Part shown: positions 19,067 through 28,352 of the stretch, one piece after another
Numbering within the stretch: the stretch's first letter is position 1
How the letters are laid out: every line of letters begins with the position of its first letter
Assembly: GCA_020629035.1 (NCBI GenBank)
Contig: JAHDEC010000004.1
Location: 1-64,000, forward strand
Length of the DNA: 64,000 bases
Direction: 5' to 3'
Origin: Saprospiraceae bacterium
GTDB lineage: Bacteria > Bacteroidota > Bacteroidia > Chitinophagales > Saprospiraceae
The notes under the pieces: generated by a model
Told to the model about the DNA's origin: nothing
The model's database searches: none
What the model saw: only the letters and a program-made list of their open reading frames with translations
Made by a program: the position numbers and the translations under genes

Positions 19067-20797
19067 TTAAAAACTAGTTGCAATAGAAAATTTGAACCCA
19101 CTAAATGCTGGCTCCAATCTACAGATACCACCAGTACAAACTATACCTTCAACTTGCTTAACATAACTTGCAGAAAATCTATTGGCCTTGTGCGTATAAA
19201 AAACATCAAATCTTGGATAGTGAAGTGAGAGCTTCTCGCCATTTTCGTCTGTTGGACTTTGTTTTCCGGGAGTAACATTGTACATGTCTGAGATGGTAAA
19301 AGCCCAATGCGGAGCTAATGCAACTTCAACCTGACCAAAAATCCAATCACCAAAATCTTGTTTAAAACCGGCTTTTTCATCATCACCAATTAACATATAT
19401 TGGAATTCTGTACGAATAGAATTTTTTCTTGTGATTTTATAGAGAAAATCAACAAATGGGGTAAATGTTTCAACGATAGGTACATTAGGTTTTACTTCAT
19501 ATACTTCTTGATTATATCGCTGAATTTGAAGGCCCGTTGTAAGTTGCCACTTGCGCTCATATTTATAGAGTAATTCCGTATATAACTCGCGGTACAAGAG
19601 GTCATTCTCATTAGTTGTAATACTAGACATGTTAACCGTAGCAGATAGTTTTTTATTTATTCTATATAATGCATCAATTTGAAATGCTAACTCGCTCAAA
19701 TCCTGGGTGGCAGGAGAATATCTTGTTGTCATCCGATAGGTATTTAAACGGTTCATTGGCGGTAAAAATCCAATAAAACCTCTATTTAACCCTAAGGTTG
19801 GCTCGGTTCGGACATTAAAATTCTCCGTACGTTTTCCTTCCAAGGTCAATCCCAAACCATGCCCAGCATAACTTAAGCTTGAATACACCACTGAACCAGG
19901 TCTTTTAACAAATCGACCTAAGCTAACATCTCCGGTATACTCCGTTCTAATTTCAGTGGGGTCAAAGAATGTATCTTCTGATTTATAGGCCGCTTCGAAA
20001 TACCAAACAAAAGGACCAACACCCAAGGTGTTGTATAAACTCATCATGTGGACATTATATTCTGGCTTGAATCGTTCTTCTTCACCAATATAGTTCTTAA
20101 CTATATTAATTAAGTTAGTCATTGACTCTTCGTCTAAGGTTCTTCCTGTGTATCCAATGCCCGGGGCGAGTGTGACCTTATTATTTTCTCCCAAACTCAA
20201 AAAACCATCGATACTTGCTCCTTTAATGATCGATGGGTATCTAGAAAAAAGATTCCTTTGTTGTCCAGTAAATGCTTTTATCTGCCAGTTATCGGTCAAA
20301 TTATATTTTGCTCGTGCTCCAATCAACGCGTTATCAATTAATTGCGGTCGCTCTTCAAAAGACCTAAAAATAATTCCACTTCCAATTTGATCATAGATGT
20401 AACCGGCTATTAAATCTAAACGATCGATCTTTTTAGAGATAAACCATTTCCCAATGCCCTGATCAGTATAGGATCCATTTGGATTTAATAAATTGGAATT
20501 ATTAAATAAATCAAATCGTACCCCTAGTTTGAAACCATTTTTTGCAAAACCCAAATCTAACCATGCATCGGCCCCGTATAATTGGTAATCATATTGTGGT
20601 ATATCACTCGCGCCTATTAAAGAATCTCTTAAGAATATATTTCCATTGGATTGGAATCCTCCCGAAAACGACCCCTTCTCTTGCGCGTTAATAATACTGA
20701 ATTGCGATATTGCTAAACAACATATCAATGCTAATTTCCAATATTCAACAAACTTCATATATCGATACTTCATGCCTTCTTTTATAAAATTTAACAT
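19067..20797 (-). CDS. DUF6029-like outer-membrane protein
   Basis: A protein of up to 576 residues. The signal peptide (KLALICCLAISQFSIINAQ) suggests the true start may be the Met at 20758 (MKFVEYW) rather than 20797. The mature part begins with GSFSGGFQSNGNIFLRD and is full of alternating aromatic/polar strands (for example LYGADAWLDLGF and FKLGVRFDLFNNSN). It ends with Phe in FKFSIATSF, as outer-membrane beta-barrels do. I recognise it as DUF6029-like, a Bacteroidota family without known function. It precedes the Omp28 lipoprotein gene by 18 bases, so the two likely form a barrel-lipoprotein pair. Confidence 0.75.
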   Translation of the reverse strand: MLNFIKEGMKYRYMKFVEYWKLALICCLAISQFSIINAQEKGSFSGGFQSNGNIFLRDSLIGASDIPQYDYQLYGADAWLDLGFAKNGFKLGVRFDLFNNSNLLNPNGSYTDQGIGKWFISKKIDRLDLIAGYIYDQIGSGIIFRSFEERPQLIDNALIGARAKYNLTDNWQIKAFTGQQRNLFSRYPSIIKGASIDGFLSLGENNKVTLAPGIGYTGRTLDEESMTNLINIVKNYIGEEERFKPEYNVHMMSLYNTLGVGPFVWYFEAAYKSEDTFFDPTEIRTEYTGDVSLGRFVKRPGSVVYSSLSYAGHGLGLTLEGKRTENFNVRTEPTLGLNRGFIGFLPPMNRLNTYRMTTRYSPATQDLSELAFQIDALYRINKKLSATVNMSSITTNENDLLYRELYTELLYKYERKWQLTTGLQIQRYNQEVYEVKPNVPIVETFTPFVDFLYKITRKNSIRTEFQYMLIGDDEKAGFKQDFGDWIFGQVEVALAPHWAFTISDMYNVTPGKQSPTDENGEKLSLHYPRFDVFYTHKANRFSASYVKQVEGIVCTGGICRLEPAFSGFKFSIATSF

Positions 20798-20965
20798 TTA
20801 AAGAGTTTTGGTTAAACATCGGTTAACTGAAAACCCTTTTGTGTTTTCTAGCGTATAAATATATAGATTGCAATATGTAATCTTACATTAAAACGCTTGA
20901 AAGTTCTTTAATGGACAAACAAATCAACTGTTTTAGTTTTTAATGGAAATTTAAAAGAAGATTAT

Positions 20966-20973
20966 TAAGTTTG
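20966..20973 (+). promoter_or_regulatory. Candidate -7 box of the TlpA-like gene
   Basis: TAAGTTTG matches TAnnTTTG exactly and ends 13 bases before the start codon. No good -33 TTTG lies at the right distance, so the call is weak. Confidence 0.35.
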
Positions 20974-20986
20974 AACTCAAAATAAA

Positions 20987-21484
20987 ATGACAATTATGCG
21001 ATTACTAGTTTTTATCTGTTTTTTAGTTGGTTTCTCTTCCCTGAACGCACAAAAGGTGATGCCTGATATTGATCTCAAAGATCTTTCTGGTGAAACAGTA
21101 AATATCAAAGAAACTGTTAGCAAAGGAAATCTTACGGTTATATCATTCTGGGCTACTTGGTGCAGTCCATGTAAGCGAGAGTTAGATGCAATCGTAGATA
21201 TTTACCCAGACTGGAAAGCAGATCATGGCGTAGAGTTTATTGCTATCACAATAGATAATGTAAGAGGTTTAGCAAAAGTACCTGGCATGGTGGAAGCTAA
21301 AGGATGGGAATACACGATTCTATCGGATGCCAACCAAGAATTGCAGAGTGCACTAAACTTCGAAACTGTGCCTCAAACTTTCTTAATCGATGGAGAAGGA
21401 AATATTATTTACGAGCACAATGGATACAATCCAGGTGACGAATTCGAATTAGAAGATGAAATCGTGGCTGCTAGCGGCAAGTAA
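20987..21484 (+). CDS. TlpA-family thiol-disulfide oxidoreductase
   Basis: A 165-residue exported thioredoxin-fold protein. A signal peptide (LLVFICFLVGFSSLNAQ) precedes an AhpC/TSA-like opening (VMPDIDLKDLSGETVNI). The active site WATWCSPCKRE gives Cys59 and Cys62, and the cis-proline segment is TVPQTF. These proteins reduce periplasmic disulfides, for example in cytochrome c maturation. The second Met (20996, MRLLVF) is an equally good start. It is divergent from DUF6029/Omp28, which suggests shared regulation or function, and it ends at its own terminator. Confidence 0.9.
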   Translation: MTIMRLLVFICFLVGFSSLNAQKVMPDIDLKDLSGETVNIKETVSKGNLTVISFWATWCSPCKRELDAIVDIYPDWKADHGVEFIAITIDNVRGLAKVPGMVEAKGWEYTILSDANQELQSALNFETVPQTFLIDGEGNIIYEHNGYNPGDEFELEDEIVAASGK

Positions 21485-21502
21485 GTAAATTTTAAAAAAG
21501 AT

Positions 21503-21534
21503 AAAAAGAGTCGAGTAAATGCTTGGCTCTTTTT
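21503..21534 (+). terminator. Terminator after the TlpA-like gene
   Basis: AAAAAGAGTCGAG pairs with CTTGGCTCTTTTT (two G-U pairs) around a 6-base loop, followed by more T. It abuts the stop codon of the converging ABC-F gene and carries A-run/T-run flanks, so it can work in both directions. Confidence 0.85.
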
Positions 21535-23400
21535 TTATGCATCAAAGGTTTCTGTCAGTTCCATCCACTCTTCCTCATACTTTTCAATTTGGGATTTTAC
21601 CTCATCTAATTCTTTGCTAAATTTTTGTATATCCTCCAAAGAAAGCTCTTCATTAAACTTGAGCGTGAGTTGAGATTTCTTAGCTTCTAATGTATCGATT
21701 TCCCTTTCGATTTTATTTATTCTATTCTTTATTTTCTTTTGTTTTTCACGATCTAACTGAGCAGCTTTTTTGTCATCAGATTTGTTTTCTGCCTTGCTAT
21801 CGTTAGACGTATATTGATTTGCTTTTTTATGGGCTCGATATTCAGAATAGGTGTGATTGTAATCTTTAATGACTCCTTCACCTTCGAGAATAAATAAATG
21901 ATCAACCATTTTATCCAAAAAATATCGATCGTGGCTTACTACCAATAAACAACCTTGGAACTGCATCAGATAATCTTCCAATACGTTGAGAGTTAAAATA
22001 TCTAAATCATTAGTTGGCTCATCGAGGATTAAGAAATTAGGGTTACTCATTAGGATGGTGAGTAGGTACAATCTTCTTTTTTCTCCTCCACTTAACTGGC
22101 TCACATATACTTGTTGCTGAGATCGTGGAAAAAGAAAGGTTTCTAAGAGTGACTCAGCAGTAAGTTTTTTTCCTTTGTCCAATGGTATGTATTCTGCAAT
22201 ATCTCTAATCACTTCGAGGACACGCTTATCTTTATTTAGCTTAATTCCATCCTGAGTATAATAACCAAAGTTGATCGTTTCGCCTACCACTATTTTTCCT
22301 CCATCTGGTCGTAAATCTTTCGTAAGAATATTTAGGAATGTTGACTTACCAACCCCATTTTTACCTACGACTCCGATACGTTCTCCTCGCTTAAATTTAT
22401 AGGAAAAGGATTTGATGATAATTTGTTCATCGAAGGCTTTGGTAATCGCATGTGCTTCTAATATTTTCGATCCCAGCCTGGAGGATTTCAGGTTTATACT
22501 TAAGGTCGAATCATCTCGATTATTAAAGGCTTTTTTCTTTATTTCATCGAATTTATCTACCCTTGATTTAGCCTTGGTTCCTCTAGCTTTCGGCATTTTT
22601 CGTATCCACTCCAGTTCTTTCTTGTATAGTTTTTTAGCCTTTTCCTGATTCACTAATTCATTACTAACTCTTAAGTCTTTTTTCTCTAAATAATCAGAAT
22701 AATTGCCTCGATAAACAAATAATTCTCCCTGATCTAATTCGAAGATTTCGGTACAAATTCTTTCTAAGAAATACCGATCGTGAGTAACCATAAAGATGGT
22801 TAGATGATTAGATTGTAAATACTGCTCTAACCACTCAATCATATCTAAATCTAGATGGTTAGTGGGCTCATCTAAGATGATAAAATCTGGTTCGTCGATA
22901 ATCATTTTGGCTATGGATAGTCGTTTTAGTTGACCACCTGATAGCTCATCGACAGACTTTTCTAAATCAGAGATATTAAATTTAGAAAGGATCTCTTTTA
23001 TTTTCACTTCCGTATTCCAAGCCTTTAAATCATCTACCTTAAGACTAGCCTTCTCTATAGCTTCTTGGTCATTGGCCAACAAAGCCTCAGCATGGGCTTT
23101 GATTGCTAGGATCTTGGGATTTTCAGAATCATAAACCGTTTCTAAAACTGTGGCTCCTTTTTCAAAAACTGGATCTTGAAGTAAATAATATCTGGAGATA
23201 TTGGGAGTGAATTGGATTTTTGCTGTTTCTCCTTCTGGTGATTCTTCGCCAGCAATCAAGCGCAATAAGGTGGTTTTGCCTGAGCCGTTTTTTGCTACTA
23301 ATGCAATTTTTTGTCCTTGGCTTATCGTAAAATTTAAGTTCTCAAAGAGCTTCTTTTCTCCATAACTCTTATTACAATTCTCAATGTTTAATAACTGCAT
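21535..23400 (-). CDS. ABC-F family ATPase (Uup-like)
   Basis: A 621-residue soluble protein with two ABC cassettes and no membrane segment. Cassette 1 has AKNGSGKT, LSGGQLKR and IILDEPTNHLD; cassette 2 has GKNGVGKST, LSGGEKRR and LILDEPTNDLD. The first Walker A begins with Ala instead of the usual Gly. The linker between them is basic. The C-terminal ~80 residues form a charged coiled coil, as in Uup, which acts on ribosomes or DNA branch structures. Not an EttA, which lacks this tail. Its ATG overlaps the stop codon of the upstream glycosyltransferase gene (TAATG), so translation is coupled. Confidence 0.9.
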   Translation of the reverse strand: MQLLNIENCNKSYGEKKLFENLNFTISQGQKIALVAKNGSGKTTLLRLIAGEESPEGETAKIQFTPNISRYYLLQDPVFEKGATVLETVYDSENPKILAIKAHAEALLANDQEAIEKASLKVDDLKAWNTEVKIKEILSKFNISDLEKSVDELSGGQLKRLSIAKMIIDEPDFIILDEPTNHLDLDMIEWLEQYLQSNHLTIFMVTHDRYFLERICTEIFELDQGELFVYRGNYSDYLEKKDLRVSNELVNQEKAKKLYKKELEWIRKMPKARGTKAKSRVDKFDEIKKKAFNNRDDSTLSINLKSSRLGSKILEAHAITKAFDEQIIIKSFSYKFKRGERIGVVGKNGVGKSTFLNILTKDLRPDGGKIVVGETINFGYYTQDGIKLNKDKRVLEVIRDIAEYIPLDKGKKLTAESLLETFLFPRSQQQVYVSQLSGGEKRRLYLLTILMSNPNFLILDEPTNDLDILTLNVLEDYLMQFQGCLLVVSHDRYFLDKMVDHLFILEGEGVIKDYNHTYSEYRAHKKANQYTSNDSKAENKSDDKKAAQLDREKQKKIKNRINKIEREIDTLEAKKSQLTLKFNEELSLEDIQKFSKELDEVKSQIEKYEEEWMELTETFDA

Positions 23401-24119
23401 TATCTAGCCCAAATGTTATATTTTAAAATGGCATATATGGCTCTAAATCCATCTTTCCATCCAATCTTTTTTCCATCCTCGAAGGTCCTCCCATAATAAG
23501 AAATCCCAACTTCATAAATACGAACACCTTTTAGTCTTGCTACTTTTGCGGTCACTTCTGGTTCAAAGCCAAATCTTTTTTCTTTTAGTTTTAGTGATTG
23601 GATAATCTCTCGTTTCCAAAGTTTGTAACATGTTTCCATGTCGGTTAAATTTAGATTGGTAAAAACGTTGGATAGGCTCGTCAAAATTTTATTTCCTATA
23701 GAATGTGAGAAAAAGAGTATCCTATGTGGTTTGCCGCCGATAAACCTTGACCCATAGACCACATCTGCAAAATCCTCTAAAATTGGGGAAAGTAATAAGT
23801 TGTATTCTCTGGGATCATATTCTAAATCTGCATCTTGGATAATAACAAAATCACCCGTTGCATGTTTAATACCAGTATGAAGAGCAGCCCCTTTACCTTG
23901 ATTTTTCTCGTGCTGCAAATATTCAATCTTTAATGATGGATTTTTTTCAATGTAGTTTTTAATGGTCTCATCAGTTTGATCAGAAGAAGCATCATTGACA
24001 ATAATTAACTCCTTGGTAATGCCTTGTATCAAGCTTACTTCTTTTACCTTATTTAGCAAGGAAACAATAGTTTTTGCCTCATTATAGGCAGGAATGATTA
24101 TCGATAAAGTTTGTGGCAT
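23400..24119 (-). CDS. Family 2 glycosyltransferase (dolichyl-phosphate mannosyltransferase type)
   Basis: A 239-residue GT-A fold enzyme. It opens with [14 protein letters not shown], carries [12 protein letters not shown], and has the metal/nucleotide-binding DAD motif in [11 protein letters not shown]. Then come ADVVYGSRF and the aromatic [12 protein letters not shown] motif typical of polyprenyl-phosphate mannosyl/glucosyl transferases. No C-terminal membrane helices are visible, so it is the short soluble form. It probably transfers a sugar from a nucleotide donor to a lipid carrier (inference). It overlaps the ABC-F start codon by one base. Confidence 0.9.
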   Translation of the reverse strand: MPQTLSIIIPAYNEAKTIVSLLNKVKEVSLIQGITKELIIVNDASSDQTDETIKNYIEKNPSLKIEYLQHEKNQGKGAALHTGIKHATGDFVIIQDADLEYDPREYNLLLSPILEDFADVVYGSRFIGGKPHRILFFSHSIGNKILTSLSNVFTNLNLTDMETCYKLWKREIIQSLKLKEKRFGFEPEVTAKVARLKGVRIYEVGISYYGRTFEDGKKIGWKDGFRAIYAILKYNIWAR

Positions 24120-24142
24120 TATTTTAAACTATTTTACCTTTG
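24110..24142 (+). promoter_or_regulatory. Promoter of the flavin/[2Fe-2S] reductase gene
   Basis: TTTG (24110-24113) and TACCTTTG (24135-24142) are 21 bases apart: a full match to the Bacteroidota consensus. The start codon at 24161 lies 18 bases downstream. This also argues against the longer frame opening with TTG at 24140, which would start inside the -7 box. Confidence 0.78.
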
Positions 24143-24160
24143 GAGTTATTACAATGTACT

Positions 24161-25255
24161 ATGGCAAACACTTTTCATACTTTAAGACTGCAAAATAAGA
24201 AAATAGAAACTTCGGATACGGTTAGTTTCTATTTAGAAATTCCCGAGGGTTTAAGCGAGACATTCAATTTTACGGCTGGTCAATACATTACCGTAGAAGT
24301 AGATTATAAAGGTGAAACCCTACGAAGGTCCTATTCCCTGTCTACTTCACCATATGAAAATGAAATGGCCTTTACAGTAAAAAGGGTGCAAGATGGTCGA
24401 GTCTCTAACTATTTAATTGACCAAATTCAAGTGGGTGATGATATGACCATTGGAGCACCTGAAGGGAAGTTTGTTGCCAAAGCAAACCCTGCTTTAAAAA
24501 GAGATCATTATTTCATCGCTGCAGGTAGTGGTATCACGCCAGTAATGAGTATGATTAAAACCCTGCTTGAAGAAGAGCCTAAAAGTTCATTATATCTATT
24601 TTATGGTAATAGAACAGAGGACAGCATTATATTTAAAGCAACATTGGACCAATTAAGTAAAACCTATGAGGGCCAATTACACCTTAGCTATTGTTTGTCT
24701 GGTGTAAAACCAAAAGGAAAGCTAAAAGGACTTTTTTCTAAGAAGACTAATGACTGGGAGGGAAAATATGGACGGATAAATGCTAATTTGTTAGCCGAAT
24801 TTATGGAAGATTTTCCTCCAAGAAATTCCGAGCAGATTTACTATTTATGCGGCCCAGGTGGATTAATCGAATCAACAGAAGATTTCTTATCAACTAAAGG
24901 CATAGCAAAGTCAGCAATACTAAAAGAATATTTTAGTTCACCAGATGAAACAAAAGAAGCCAGTTCGTCTGGAGCTGGAGGAGCAGGAAATGTGCTAGTT
25001 AAACTTGATGGTGATGAATTTGAAATTAGCATTCCTGCTGATAAATCTATCCTAGATGTACTTATAGATGAAGGTAAAAACCCACCCTATTCTTGCACGA
25101 GCGGAGCGTGTTCTAGCTGTGTAGCAAAAGTGCTTGAAGGCGAAGTAAGTATGGATTCTTGCTTTGCATTGGATGACGACGAAGTTAAAGATGGATACAT
25201 CCTAACCTGTCAAGCTCATCCTGTCAGCGAAAAAGTTACCATCGAATACGAATAA
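24161..25255 (+). CDS. Ferredoxin-NADP reductase-type flavoprotein with C-terminal [2Fe-2S] domain (PaaE-like)
   Basis: A 364-residue electron-transfer protein, starting at ATG 24161 (MANTFHTLRL). The FAD-binding barrel carries RRSYSLSTSP, the NAD(P) domain carries AAGSGITPVMSMI, and the C-terminal plant-type ferredoxin carries CTSGACSSCVAKVL plus a distant Cys in ILTCQ. This order (FAD-NAD-2Fe2S) matches PaaE and related oxygenase reductases. No phenylacetate genes are nearby, so the partner is unknown. Its stop codon directly abuts that of the converging polyferredoxin gene, with no room for a terminator between them. Confidence 0.9.
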   Translation: MANTFHTLRLQNKKIETSDTVSFYLEIPEGLSETFNFTAGQYITVEVDYKGETLRRSYSLSTSPYENEMAFTVKRVQDGRVSNYLIDQIQVGDDMTIGAPEGKFVAKANPALKRDHYFIAAGSGITPVMSMIKTLLEEEPKSSLYLFYGNRTEDSIIFKATLDQLSKTYEGQLHLSYCLSGVKPKGKLKGLFSKKTNDWEGKYGRINANLLAEFMEDFPPRNSEQIYYLCGPGGLIESTEDFLSTKGIAKSAILKEYFSSPDETKEASSSGAGGAGNVLVKLDGDEFEISIPADKSILDVLIDEGKNPPYSCTSGACSSCVAKVLEGEVSMDSCFALDDDEVKDGYILTCQAHPVSEKVTIEYE

Positions 25256-26821
25256 CTAGCTTAAAATCTGGATTTGATCTTCAGTAATGTGTATGGTTTT
25301 TAATTCGTCAGTTTTCGAATGTAAATCAGCTTTTCCTCCTTCTAATCTTAAGACACCTCTTGGGCAAACTGCCGAACAAACACCACAACCTACACAAGAA
25401 GCACGAACGATATTCTGGCCTTTTTGTGCATAAGCTCTTACATCTATTCCCATTTCACAATAGGTAGAGCAATTTCCACAGGAGATACATTGACCACCAT
25501 TTGTAGTTATTCTAAATCGCGAAAAGAATTTTTGCTGAAGTCCTAAGATAGCCGCCATTGGACAACCAAATCGACACCAAACACGAGAACCCATTAATGG
25601 GTAAAATCCTACACCTACAACCCCTGAAAAAGCAGAACCTATGAAAAAGCCATACCATTTTCTGAGTGCATCCGAATTAAGCAAGAAGTAACCCGAAAAA
25701 TGAGTAATGAGTACTAGAATAAAAACAGCAACACTGGCACCAATAATGTACAAAGGAATGTTTTCTCCACTCTGGCGGATCTCTTCTTTTCTCCAAAGCG
25801 TAAAAAGAACAATAAATCCAACGATCGCCGCCATAATAATGAGAAAACCATTTTTAGATACCCATCCGTTTGCTTCGCCAGTAAAATAGGTAGATAAAAC
25901 ACCTGCCGTCATAACAAAAGAAAAAAGCAATACTCCATGAATCATCCAACGCTCGATATTCCAAGCTAAAATAGACTTATCAGAAAGTTGGCGGAATGGA
26001 TCTCCAGCTGTTTCTGCTAAACCTCCACAACCACAAACCCAGCTGCAGTACCAGCGCTTTCCATAAAAATAGGTGAGAATAGGAGAAATAATAAAGACCA
26101 TCCCTAATCCCCACAAAATCATCAATAATCCGAAGTTTGTGCCACCTGTGTAACTAGCCATATTATAACCATCAAAAAAGTAATAGTTTAAAGGCCACAT
26201 ATTGGCAAAATTATAGTAAGGTTGATTCATTGCCTGTAAAAACTCAGGCAATAAAAACGCAAAACCTAATTGAAAAAACATCACTGAAATAGTCCTTAAG
26301 ACCTGATATTTATTATGTCTATATTTTAAAATAAACTTTATGCCAAAAGCAAGAATGGCAACAGTATACAAAACACCATAAACGAACCATTGGCTTGCGG
26401 CAAATCCTTTAATCGCAAAAGACAGTGGGTCAAATAAGCCTACTAATCCAGTATTTGCAGCTGCTCCTTGACCTAGCATCTGAGGAAACCAATAAAGTAA
26501 GATATAAAAGCCAGTGATTACTATTCCAGCAATCCAAGCTGCCAGACCTCGATAAGATATATTACTAAAATAAACTCCATCATTTTTAATGCCAGCAGAC
26601 TTAGTTAGGTAAGCTCGTAATGAAAACCAAATGGTTCCAACACTTATCAGACCTAATGAACTGATAAGCGCCATCATTGGCCTTTCAAAGCTATATCCAC
26701 CAAATGCTATCAATAAAATTAATAATCCTATAGCGCCTAAAGCAGAAGCTAATTTTTGTTGCAAATCCAAAAACGGTGGTGATGGATTAGCTAATGACAT
26801 ACTCTCGTTTACTTTACTCAT
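25256..26821 (-). CDS. Membrane polyferredoxin (4Fe-4S, NapH/NosR-like)
   Basis: A 521-residue protein with about ten hydrophobic segments. It has a membrane-proximal motif YCSWVCGCGG, a second WCRFGCPMAAILG, and then two classical [4Fe-4S] motifs in the C-terminal domain (CISCGNCSTYCEMG and CVGCGVCSAVCPRG). This layout is shared with NapH, NosR and CcoG-type proteins that move electrons across or along the inner membrane. It starts 3 bases after the stop codon of the FAD oxidoreductase gene, so the two are co-transcribed and probably form one electron-transfer unit. The electron acceptor is unknown. Confidence 0.85.
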   Translation of the reverse strand: MSKVNESMSLANPSPPFLDLQQKLASALGAIGLLILLIAFGGYSFERPMMALISSLGLISVGTIWFSLRAYLTKSAGIKNDGVYFSNISYRGLAAWIAGIVITGFYILLYWFPQMLGQGAAANTGLVGLFDPLSFAIKGFAASQWFVYGVLYTVAILAFGIKFILKYRHNKYQVLRTISVMFFQLGFAFLLPEFLQAMNQPYYNFANMWPLNYYFFDGYNMASYTGGTNFGLLMILWGLGMVFIISPILTYFYGKRWYCSWVCGCGGLAETAGDPFRQLSDKSILAWNIERWMIHGVLLFSFVMTAGVLSTYFTGEANGWVSKNGFLIIMAAIVGFIVLFTLWRKEEIRQSGENIPLYIIGASVAVFILVLITHFSGYFLLNSDALRKWYGFFIGSAFSGVVGVGFYPLMGSRVWCRFGCPMAAILGLQQKFFSRFRITTNGGQCISCGNCSTYCEMGIDVRAYAQKGQNIVRASCVGCGVCSAVCPRGVLRLEGGKADLHSKTDELKTIHITEDQIQILS

Positions 26822-26824
26822 AAC

Positions 26825-28162
26825 TTATCCTTTTAAAAATTGGTGAACTAAATTCCAGCTTCTCTTCGATTTGCTTTTAATATTTTTTCCTGTCTGCTTG
26901 TTGTAGATGTTAATCACATCCTGCTCGTACATTTTGTAAAATTCTGGATCAAAATTAGCTAAAGCTAATTGTGCTAAAACCTCTTCAATATGAACTTTGT
27001 TAGCTAGCCATTTCTCGCAAACTTCATGACGATACCTAACACCCATTAAGTTAAACCCTAAAATTTCATGGGTATTTTTATCATACACAATTCTTACACT
27101 TTTTTCTCCGTCCTCATGCTCCCAATAAATCGATACATGATGTTCGGCTGGTCTTGCTAACACAGTTCCGTATACTTGATATTCTATGTCTAAAAACTTC
27201 GCAGAATTAAACCAAATGCCTGGATTATAAGCGACTTGCTTATCACAAATATTATAGGCCACTGTTTCTCCCATCATCCTTCCTGTGTACCATATAGCTT
27301 CTATGCCTCTTCTTCCTTCAGTAGGTTCTTGCTGATCTGCACAATCTCCAATAGCATAAACATCTTTGATGTTTGTTTCTAAATATTTATTGACTTTTAT
27401 CCCTCGACTTAGATCTAAATCTGTCCCTTTCAAAAAACCAATATTTGGGCTAACTCCGGCAGTTAAACCTACAAAGCCACAATCTATTTTTTCTCCTGTT
27501 TCTTTTACGATTACAGCGGATGCATTTCCTGTACCATCATCTATTATCTGATCCAAATTACATCCTAACTTTAAGTCGATACCATGGTGTTTTATGTGTC
27601 TAGAAATCATCTCAGACTCTTCCGCGGGAAGCACGTTATTCCAGTAACTTTCTTCTCTGACCAACATGGTGACAGGTATTTTTCTAGAGGCAAACATCTC
27701 TGCCATCTCTATACCTATTAATCCTCCACCTACAATCACAGCCCGTTCTAAACCCTTGCTGTGTTTTTCCATATAGTCTAAATCTTGTAAATGGTAAAGT
27801 CCGCCCACTTTACCCAAATCCTGTCCCGGCCATCCAAATTTATTGGACTTTGACCCAACCGCTAATATCAATTTATCGTATCCTAGTTGACCTGCTTTAA
27901 AATTGAGTTTCTTCCCTGCGAAATCGATACTTTCTACGTGTTTATGGACTAAATCGATTCGATTTTTTGACCAAAATCCAGCTTCATATGGTTGAGTATC
28001 TTTTTGCCTCATGTGGCCCATATAAATGTACATTAGGGCTGTTCTTGAGTAGAAGAATTTACTCTCTGAAGAAATAATCGTGATTTTATGATCTGATAGT
28101 TTTCTTATCCATCTCGCAGCAGTAACTCCGCTGATTCCATTTCCAATGATTGCAATATGCAT
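26825..28162 (-). CDS. FAD/NAD(P)-dependent oxidoreductase
   Basis: A 445-residue pyridine-nucleotide oxidoreductase, starting at ATG 28162 (MHIAIIGNGISG); the longer frame opens with TTG and an atypical lead. The first Rossmann motif is GNGISG (FAD) and the second is VGGGLIGIEMAEMF (NAD(P)H); VYAIGDCAD completes the FAD site. The C-terminal ~130 residues differ from NADH dehydrogenase 2 and contain IWFNSAKFLDIEYQVYG. It resembles the NirB/rubredoxin-reductase branch. It forms an operon with the polyferredoxin gene (3-base gap), so it likely feeds or drains electrons there. Confidence 0.87.
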   Translation of the reverse strand: MHIAIIGNGISGVTAARWIRKLSDHKITIISSESKFFYSRTALMYIYMGHMRQKDTQPYEAGFWSKNRIDLVHKHVESIDFAGKKLNFKAGQLGYDKLILAVGSKSNKFGWPGQDLGKVGGLYHLQDLDYMEKHSKGLERAVIVGGGLIGIEMAEMFASRKIPVTMLVREESYWNNVLPAEESEMISRHIKHHGIDLKLGCNLDQIIDDGTGNASAVIVKETGEKIDCGFVGLTAGVSPNIGFLKGTDLDLSRGIKVNKYLETNIKDVYAIGDCADQQEPTEGRRGIEAIWYTGRMMGETVAYNICDKQVAYNPGIWFNSAKFLDIEYQVYGTVLARPAEHHVSIYWEHEDGEKSVRIVYDKNTHEILGFNLMGVRYRHEVCEKWLANKVHIEEVLAQLALANFDPEFYKMYEQDVINIYNKQTGKNIKSKSKRSWNLVHQFLKG

Positions 28163-28303
28163 GATATGAATTTGAATTGAAATTAAAGAAAAATAAATGC
28201 ATTGTACTCGTTTGTCCAACCTAGGACTTTCACTATTTTTTTAGAGGCTAAGCGTATACTATCAATTATAAGTCGCCTAGATGTCAAAAAACGACTCAAA
28301 TCC

Positions 28304-28335
28304 TTTAATTTTTTGTGTTTATTTCTTTATATTTA
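28304..28335 (+). promoter_or_regulatory. Candidate promoter of the small T9SS protein gene
   Basis: TTTA (28304-28307) and TATATTTA (28328-28335) are 20 bases apart, each with one mismatch to TTTG/TAnnTTTG. The start codon is 17 bases further. Spacing is ideal but the boxes are imperfect. Confidence 0.35.
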
Positions 28336-28352
28336 CGTCAAAGAGATTGGTT

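Noticed and set aside
24140-24160. Upstream TTG start for the flavin/[2Fe-2S] reductase
   Set aside because: It would begin inside a consensus -7 box; ATG 24161 fits family N-termini.
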